This document shows positions 59,003-64,000 of a stretch of DNA of 64,000 nt, one piece after another; positions within the stretch are counted from its first letter, which is position 1; every line of letters starts with the position of its first letter. Made by a program: the position numbers and the translations under genes. The notes below the pieces were generated by a model. The model made no database searches. It saw only the letters and a program-made list of their open reading frames with translations, and was not told the DNA's origin. This stretch comes from Halomonas ventosae. GTDB lineage: Bacteria; Pseudomonadota; Gammaproteobacteria; Pseudomonadales; Halomonadaceae. The stretch spans positions 186,001 through 250,000 of the forward strand of contig NZ_SNZJ01000001.1 of assembly GCF_004363555.1 (NCBI RefSeq), in the 5' to 3' direction.

Positions 59003-61429
59003 ATGCAGACAAGGAACCGGCAACCCGCGTTCGTCCTGCTGCCGCTGGTGCTGGCAGTGTCGGCGGCCAGCCACACCCAGGCCCAGGAAGCCAGTAACGG
59101 GACCGACTGGAGCCATGATGTGGGCGTCACGGTGGGCAGCGAGTACAACGACAACATCTTCTACGAGCGCGAGAATCGCACCTCCGATACCATCACCACC
59201 GTCTCGCCCCGCGCCGAGCTTGTCGGCAAGGGGCAACGCCACGAGATCCGTGCCTTCGGCAGCGCCGAGCGCGGCAAGTACCAGGAGTACCAGGACGAGA
59301 ACTATACTGACTGGCGCCTCGGCAGCGAGGGTCGCTATGCCTACAGCGAGGACGGCAGCCTGTTCGGCGGTGTCAATCTGGCGCGTGGCCACGAGGAGCG
59401 CTCCTCGCCGGACGCCGTGAACGGCGAGGAACCGACCCTCTATGATCGCCTGGGCATCTTTGCCGGGATCAACCATCGGTTCGGGCGTATTACCAGCCGC
59501 GTCGGCGGCACCTTCGAGACCCTGGACTTCCAGGACGTGGACGCCCTGGATGGCCTGAGCATCGAGAACGACGACCGTGACCGCGACCAGGCCACCTTCG
59601 GCGGGCGTTTCGGCTACCGCCTCGACGCCTCCCGGGAACCCTTCTTCCAGGTCGCCGCGGACCTGCGCGACTACGACCAGGCCGTGGACATCGACGGCTT
59701 CGACCGCGACTCCGAGGGCGGCAGCGCCGCCGTGGGCCTGCTTCTCAAGCCCTCCCCGGCGCTCGATGTCGAGCTGCTGGCCGGCTGGCTGGAGCAGGAC
59801 TACGACGCCCCCGACCTCGAGGACGTCGGTACCTGGGACCTGGGGGGCGAGCTCTCCTGGCGCCCCCCGGGTTCCCCGACGCGCGTCAGCGCCCGGCTCG
59901 ACCGCAGTGTGCAGGAGACCACCGTGCGCGGGGCCTCGGCCAACCTGCGCACCGGCGCAGGGGTCCAGATGACCACCGCGATCCGCCCCGACCTGACCCT
60001 CAGCACCCGGGCGAGCTACAGCGACCATGATTACCAGGGTGTGGCGCGCAACGACAACCTGCTGGACCTCGGGCTCGGCCTGCGCCACTACCTCAATCCG
60101 CACCTCTTCGTCGGCATGGACTACGACTTCCTGCAGCGCGACTCCAGCCTCCCGGCCGAGGACTTCGACAATAACCGCCTGATGGTCAGCCTCGGCACCC
60201 AGCTCGCCAGGGGCTACGAGGACGCCGAACTGCTGGCCGCGGCCCGCGATACCGACCTGCTCCTTGATGGCTACCTGGGCCTCCAGGCGGGCTACGGCGA
60301 GACCGGTACCGCCCAGGCCGGACCCCGCGGCGCCAACGGCACCCTGCTCGCCGACTTCCGCGATGCCGGCGGCAGCCTGGGGCTCTTCGGTGGCCCCGCC
60401 CTCACGCTCGGCGACTGGCGCCTGGCCGTGGAGCTCGAGGCCGAGGAGGCCGATACCGAGTGGTCCCACGAGCGTTCCGGTGGACGCAACTTCTCGGTGG
60501 AGAAGCAGCGGGAATACGGTGCCGGGCTGCGCATCGGACGCCTGCTGGCCGGCGACAACGAGGTGTACGGTCGCCTGGGGCTGGTGCGCGGCCGCTTCGA
60601 CCTGGCCTTCGAACAGGAGGGCGAGAATGACGACCAGAGGGAGTGGCTGGACGGGCGCCGCCTGGGCGGTGGCCTGGAGGTTCCGCTCTCCACCGCCCTG
60701 GGGCTGCGCATGGACTACAGCTATACCGACTACGAGGACCTCGACATCGGGGTCGGCGGCGAGCGCGATGACTTCGCCCAGGAGGAGAGCCGGATGCGCC
60801 TGGGGCTGGCCTGGCATCCCGGGCGCCAGGCCAGCCAGCGTTCCTCGGCCGCACCCGAGGCCCATGACGGCCTCTATCTCGGCGGCCAGGTCGGCTACGT
60901 CAGCCTGATCACTGATCTCAAATCGCCGCGCACCGAAACCTCCGAACTCGAGGCGCGCTTCGGTGACTCCGGTGTCCTGGCGGGCCTGCATGTCGGCTAT
61001 GGCCAGACCTTCCAGCGCTTCTACCTGGGGGGCGAGCTGGCGGCCGAGGTCAGCGACGTGACCTGGAACCACGAACGCCAGCCCACCGGCCGCACCTACT
61101 CGGTGGACCGCGAGTCGAGCCTGAGCCTGGCCCTGCGCGCCGGCTACGTGATCGACAGCGGCGCCCTCCTCTACCTGCGCGGCGGCCCTGCCTGGACGGA
61201 CTTCGAGACCCGCTATGCGCGTGGCGATCAGCGAGTACAGCTCGACGAGACAGAGCAGGGCTGGCAGTTCGGTGGCGGGATCGAGGTGCCCCTGCGCGAG
61301 CGTCTGCGCCTGCGCATGGACGTCAGCCATACCCGCTATGACGACGTCGAGGTCGACTACGGCTCCGGCATCGACACCCTGGACAGCGAGGAGAACCAGG
61401 CGAGGCTGGGCATGAGCGTCCGCTTCTGA
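59003..61429 (+). CDS. Large outer-membrane protein with three predicted beta-barrel segments
   Basis: An 808-residue exported protein. The signal peptide is residues 1-28 (ending TQAQ). Residues of about 32-402 resemble a BBP2-type outer-membrane barrel, with alternating strands and tight acidic turns (VGSEYNDNIFYERENRTSD). Residues of about 419-606 and 622-808 are two copies of a smaller OmpA/OMP_b-brl-like barrel. They share DGYLGLQAGYG/DGLYLGGQVGYV, EWSHERSG/TWNHERQP and GGGLEVPL/GGGIEVPL. The C-terminal residue is Phe, the Bam recognition end. I chose ATG at 59003, after AAGGGGAT. Function is unknown. Confidence 0.8.
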   Translation: MQTRNRQPAFVLLPLVLAVSAASHTQAQEASNGTDWSHDVGVTVGSEYNDNIFYERENRTSDTITTVSPRAELVGKGQRHEIRAFGSAERGKYQEYQDENYTDWRLGSEGRYAYSEDGSLFGGVNLARGHEERSSPDAVNGEEPTLYDRLGIFAGINHRFGRITSRVGGTFETLDFQDVDALDGLSIENDDRDRDQATFGGRFGYRLDASREPFFQVAADLRDYDQAVDIDGFDRDSEGGSAAVGLLLKPSPALDVELLAGWLEQDYDAPDLEDVGTWDLGGELSWRPPGSPTRVSARLDRSVQETTVRGASANLRTGAGVQMTTAIRPDLTLSTRASYSDHDYQGVARNDNLLDLGLGLRHYLNPHLFVGMDYDFLQRDSSLPAEDFDNNRLMVSLGTQLARGYEDAELLAAARDTDLLLDGYLGLQAGYGETGTAQAGPRGANGTLLADFRDAGGSLGLFGGPALTLGDWRLAVELEAEEADTEWSHERSGGRNFSVEKQREYGAGLRIGRLLAGDNEVYGRLGLVRGRFDLAFEQEGENDDQREWLDGRRLGGGLEVPLSTALGLRMDYSYTDYEDLDIGVGGERDDFAQEESRMRLGLAWHPGRQASQRSSAAPEAHDGLYLGGQVGYVSLITDLKSPRTETSELEARFGDSGVLAGLHVGYGQTFQRFYLGGELAAEVSDVTWNHERQPTGRTYSVDRESSLSLALRAGYVIDSGALLYLRGGPAWTDFETRYARGDQRVQLDETEQGWQFGGGIEVPLRERLRLRMDVSHTRYDDVEVDYGSGIDTLDSEENQARLGMSVRF

Positions 61430-61513
61430 GCGGCCTGGGCGAGGCCATGTCGGACGCGGGCCCGAGGCCCCGTCCGGCACCGGTGCACCCCTCTTTAATG
61501 ATTGAATCGGATA

Positions 61514-61527
61514 TTGATATGCATCAA
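61514..61527 (+). promoter_or_regulatory. Perfect FNR/ANR box
   Basis: TTGAT-ATGC-ATCAA matches the FNR/ANR consensus TTGAT-N4-ATCAA at every conserved base. A -10-like CATACT lies at 61550-61555, which puts the box centre near -41 relative to a start at about 61562. That is the class II activator position. The next gene starts at 61629. Confidence 0.7.
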
Positions 61528-61628
61528 TAGCATTTTCCAGTAAGGCGCCCATACTTTGATTACTGGCACTCCGCAACCACAGCTCTACCAGTTCACGGTT
61601 GGTTGGACTGATACTCCTGGAGTTAGAC

Positions 61629-62876
61629 ATGACAACGTTACGCAAGACTCCCTCCCTCACTCGCCTGGCCACCCTGACCGGTGCGGCCGTACTGCCGCTG
61701 GTGGGGGCCGCCATGCTCGGTTCTGCCGTCGTGCCCGAGGCGGGCTTCTTCATCCAGAGCGCCGAGGCCCAGCAGGGCCAGGGCCACGGTGGCGGTCGCG
61801 ACGACCTGCTCAACGTCGGCAAGGGCAAGGGCAACGGCTTCGGCGCCGGCGGCCAGGGCCGCTCGCTCGAGTCCGATATCTTCCGCGATGACGCCGCCGG
61901 TGGCCCGCCGGAGGGCAAGGGTCAGGGCCAGGGTGGAAGCGGCAGCGACCGCGGCGGCCAGCCGGAGGGTGCCGGCAGCGGCGGCGGCCCGGACAGCGGC
62001 AAGGGCGGCGACTATGGCGATATCGTCATCATCCTGCGTGACGACGACGGCACGCCGATCCTTGATGAAAACGGCAATATCCAGCCCTGCCTGGATGCGG
62101 CCTGCGAGACCTACACCCAGCTGGTGGAGGTCGAGGAAGGCGACTACGAGATGCCGGAAGGCGTCATCGCGGTGGAGTTCGGTCGCCTCAACGTGGCGCG
62201 CTCGCCGGATAGCGTGGTCGAGCACTCCCTGGCCGAGCTGCTCTCCAAGCTGGATGGCCAGACCATCACCGCCGACACCCTCGACGAGATGACCGATGAC
62301 TCCGGTCGCCTGCTGGTCACCAACGACGATGGCACCATCTCCACCATCGACTCACCGCTGGAGAACTTCGCCCTCTACGTGGCGCTGATCGAGGCCGCCG
62401 GCAGCGATCCGGATGCCGAGAGCTACGAGCTGACGATCACCACCAATCCCATGGGTGATGATCCGGCCGAGACCTTCACCATGACGGTGGATGCCGACGT
62501 GGTGCTGACCCTTGCCGCCTCGGCCTTCTCGGCCGCCTCCGACAAGTACGGCGACCTGACCGTCGACGAGATCATGAACATCACCAGCTTCGTGGACCTC
62601 GACGACGAGCTCTCCGCCCTGGTCGATTCGGACAGCTACTCCTACAGCCGCAAGGACCTCTATGGCGACATCACGGTCACGGTACTCAAGGAGGTCGTGA
62701 TCGACGGCACCACCTACTACCAGCCCACCGAGGTGGCCCTGCTCGACGAGGTGGTGTTCAACACCGTCCCGACCATCGAGGACGACGCCAACGGCATCGA
62801 TGTCTTCACCCAGCAGGCCGACGACGCCGTCCAGGTGCTGGAGTACATCCACGACTACGGCATCGACGCCGAATAG
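61629..62876 (+). CDS. Secreted glycine-rich protein with SESDIFRD-type motif
   Basis: A 415-residue exported protein of no family I know. The signal peptide is about 1-47 (long, ending SAEA). Residues 48-130 are Gly/Gln/Asp/Lys-rich low complexity containing SLESDIFRD (79-87) and GGPPEGKG (91-98). Residues of about 130-415 are acidic and look folded, with two cysteines (154, 159) and beta-rich segments such as ESYELTITTNPMGDD and YGDITVTVLKEVVIDGTTYY. GGAG lies six bases before the ATG. An FNR box is upstream. The next gene repeats the motif. Confidence 0.75.
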   Translation: MTTLRKTPSLTRLATLTGAAVLPLVGAAMLGSAVVPEAGFFIQSAEAQQGQGHGGGRDDLLNVGKGKGNGFGAGGQGRSLESDIFRDDAAGGPPEGKGQGQGGSGSDRGGQPEGAGSGGGPDSGKGGDYGDIVIILRDDDGTPILDENGNIQPCLDAACETYTQLVEVEEGDYEMPEGVIAVEFGRLNVARSPDSVVEHSLAELLSKLDGQTITADTLDEMTDDSGRLLVTNDDGTISTIDSPLENFALYVALIEAAGSDPDAESYELTITTNPMGDDPAETFTMTVDADVVLTLAASAFSAASDKYGDLTVDEIMNITSFVDLDDELSALVDSDSYSYSRKDLYGDITVTVLKEVVIDGTTYYQPTEVALLDEVVFNTVPTIEDDANGIDVFTQQADDAVQVLEYIHDYGIDAE

Positions 62877-62905
62877 GCGTCACCGCGACCCGGCAATGGC
62901 AGACG

Positions 62906-62926
62906 GCGGCCCCCACGCGGGGCCGC
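62906..62926 (+). terminator. Stem-loop between the two SESDIFRD genes
   Basis: GCGGCCCC / GGGGCCGC with a 5-base loop, followed by TCCTGTCT. It lies 29 bp after the first gene and 23 bp before the second, so it may terminate or attenuate. Confidence 0.6.
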
Positions 62927-62949
62927 TCCTGTCTCGACAGGAGGCATCC

Positions 62950-63402
62950 ATGAAAGAATGGCACTACCCTGCCCTGCGTCGTCGCCTGATGGCTGGCCTG
63001 CTGCCGCTGGCCCTGGCCCTGACGGTGCCCGCCGGCCTCGCACAGGCCGACGCCTTCACCCCGGTGCCCAGTGACCAGCGCCTGCTGGCCCAGCACAGCG
63101 ATCATACCGACACCCATGCCGAGGGGGATGACCACGGCTCGGGCGGCAAGCACGGTGGCGGCGGCCAGGGCCAGGGCAAGCGCCTGGGCAAGGGCGCCGG
63201 CACCGGCGAGGCCCGCGGCGGCCACTCGGCGGAATCCGATATCTTCCGCGACCGCGGCTTCGGCCAGGGCGGCCCGCCCGAGGGGCGCGGCGAGCACGAG
63301 GATGGCGAGGAGCACGACCACGAGGATGGCGAGGAAGGCGGCGGCCCGCCCGAGGGTCGCGGCGAGCACGAGGATGGCGAGGAACACGACCAGGAGGCGT
63401 GA
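62950..63402 (+). CDS. Secreted His/Asp/Glu/Gly-rich protein with SESDIFRD-type motif
   Basis: A 150-residue exported protein. The signal peptide is about 1-34 (ending AQADA). The mature chain is low complexity: a His-rich stretch (HSDHTDTHAEGDDHG), a Gly/Lys stretch, SAESDIFRD (93-101), and two copies of GGPPEGRGEHEDGEEHD (107-123 and 131-147). No fold is expected. The many His and acidic residues could bind divalent metals. AGGAGG lies just upstream of the ATG. It shares the motif block with the preceding gene and is unlike any family I can name. Confidence 0.72.
   Translation: MKEWHYPALRRRLMAGLLPLALALTVPAGLAQADAFTPVPSDQRLLAQHSDHTDTHAEGDDHGSGGKHGGGGQGQGKRLGKGAGTGEARGGHSAESDIFRDRGFGQGGPPEGRGEHEDGEEHDHEDGEEGGGPPEGRGEHEDGEEHDQEA
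63268..63390 (+). repeat. Two near-identical 51-bp coding repeats
   Basis: Positions 63268-63318 and 63340-63390 encode the same 17 residues (GGPPEGRGEHEDGEEHD) with very few base differences, separated by 21 bp that itself repeats HEDGEE. This points to recent in-frame duplication within the small secreted protein gene. Confidence 0.9.
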
Positions 63403-63419
63403 CGGGTTGCCCCTCGCGA

Positions 63420-63472
63420 GATGACACGACACCGCCCGGCGGGCCTCGGCCCTCGGGCGGTGTCGTGTCATC
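63420..63472. terminator. Long perfect hairpin after the small secreted protein gene
   Basis: A perfect 19-bp inverted repeat (63420-63438 and 63454-63472, arm GATGACACGACACCGCCCG) with a 15-base loop that can itself pair (GGCC/GGCC). It lies 17 bp after the stop and has no T-run. It would be a very stable RNA 3' end, or possibly a mobile-repeat relic. Confidence 0.7.
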
Positions 63473-63562
63473 TGGCCCCTTCCGGTCACGCCTCCGCGCC
63501 TATGGCGCCGGCGTCGCTGATCCGCTAGCCTTCCTGTACAAACCCTTTTAATGGAACTCTAA

Positions 63563-64000
63563 ATGTACAGGAAATGGCTTCTCCGCCTGGCCATGCTGCT
63601 GCTTTCCCTGGGGCTGCTGGCCGGCTGCAGCAGCGTCGATATCGAGCGCTACGCGGGCACCACGCCGCGCCTCGACATCGGCGACTACTTCGACGGCAGG
63701 ACCCGCGCCTGGGGCATGGTGCAGGACTACCGCGGCGAGGTGCAGCGCCGCTTCACCGTGGAGATCGACGGGCGACTCGAGGGCGACACCCTGACCCTGG
63801 ACGAACGCTTCACCTACGACGACGGCGAGACCGACCGCCGCGTCTGGACCTTCGAGCGCCAGGGCGAGGATCGCTGGATCGGCCGCGCCAATGACGTCGA
63901 GGGCACGGTGGAGGCGCGCCAGGCCGGCCACGCCTTCACCATGCGCTACCGGCTGCCCGTCGAGATCTCGGGACGCGAGATCACCTTCACCCTGGACGAC
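63563..64000 (+). CDS. DUF3833 family lipoprotein, N-terminal part (runs off window)
   Basis: The first 146 codons of a lipoprotein: MYRKWLLRLAMLLLSLGLLAGCSSVDIERY with lipobox LAGC (Cys22), followed by YFDGRTRAWGMVQDYRGEVQRRFTVEIDG and DERFTYDDGETDRRVWTF, typical of DUF3833. It is open to the window edge. The family is periplasmic or outer-membrane attached, of unknown function. A short ATGGAACTCTAA lies directly before the start. The ribosome-binding site is weak. Confidence 0.85.
   Translation, partial: MYRKWLLRLAMLLLSLGLLAGCSSVDIERYAGTTPRLDIGDYFDGRTRAWGMVQDYRGEVQRRFTVEIDGRLEGDTLTLDERFTYDDGETDRRVWTFERQGEDRWIGRANDVEGTVEARQAGHAFTMRYRLPVEISGREITFTLDD

Noticed and set aside
58985..61918. A 977-codon open frame antisense to the outer-membrane barrel gene
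   Set aside because: Same GC-driven shadow. The sense frame has a signal peptide, repeats and a C-terminal Phe.
63551..63562. Three-codon upstream frame ATGGAACTCTAA before the DUF3833 lipoprotein
   Set aside because: Too short to support as a gene or a regulatory peptide. It is noted only as a possible reason the ribosome-binding site looks weak.

Overview
The window is a contiguous, gene-dense, GC-rich piece of a gammaproteobacterial chromosome. Gene content, protein lengths and local order fit a halophilic Halomonas-like organism. Examples are mltD-gloB-methyltransferase-rnhA-dnaQ, tusDCBE, metH, cysI next to a DUF934 gene, and a membrane formate dehydrogenase with DUF3305/DUF3306. The assignment rests on recognised families only; no marker rRNA is present. 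Nearly all DNA is coding. The one RNA gene is tRNA-Ser(UGA). There is no prophage, insertion sequence or CRISPR array.

Layout. 1-9 kb: yejA and the start of yejB, mltD and gloB (minus); a methyltransferase, rnhA, dnaQ and nudC (plus); an SCP2 lipid-carrier protein, sohB and an ArsR regulator. 9-18.5 kb: prpE, yhhQ, a ybfF esterase, an orphan THI5-like binding protein, a cvrA-type K+/H+ antiporter, yaeQ, tRNA-Ser, a Nudix hydrolase and yccA. 18.5-22.7 kb: tusDCBE for tRNA 2-thiolation, acpH, then moeA, moaB and a DUF1244 gene. 22.8-32.8 kb: a formate dehydrogenase locus. It has three catalytic/membrane subunits, a small Tat-signal protein, a TorD-like chaperone, a 570-residue polyferredoxin, DUF3305/3306, divergent fdhD and an XRE-cupin regulator. 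With moaB and moeA next door, enzyme and molybdenum-cofactor genes lie together.

32.9-46.3 kb: a histone-deacetylase-like gene divergent from a PatZ-type protein acetyltransferase, then pdxH, azlCD, a cytochrome b561 facing a cytochrome c', wrbA, an ArsC-like protein, smrA, cysI and a MATE pump. 46.3-51 kb: metH divergent from nfuA. 51-53.5 kb: a KfrA-like coiled-coil DNA-binding protein divergent from a lone tyrosine recombinase. Their shared region carries a perfect 11-bp inverted repeat holding both putative -35 boxes, plus ten exact heptamer repeats that each contain a ribosome-binding sequence. 53.5-58.7 kb: sufE, yidD, a hisI-zur operon, and a lipoprotein protease / inactive transglutaminase-7TM / RimK-like ligase operon.

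58.7-64 kb is the least explained part. It holds an outer-membrane protein that appears to be three beta-barrels in one chain, two secreted glycine-rich proteins sharing a SESDIFRD-GGPPEG signature (the first preceded by a perfect FNR/ANR half-site pair), and a DUF3833 lipoprotein cut by the window edge. The recombinase locus and this envelope cluster are the best candidates for undescribed biology.
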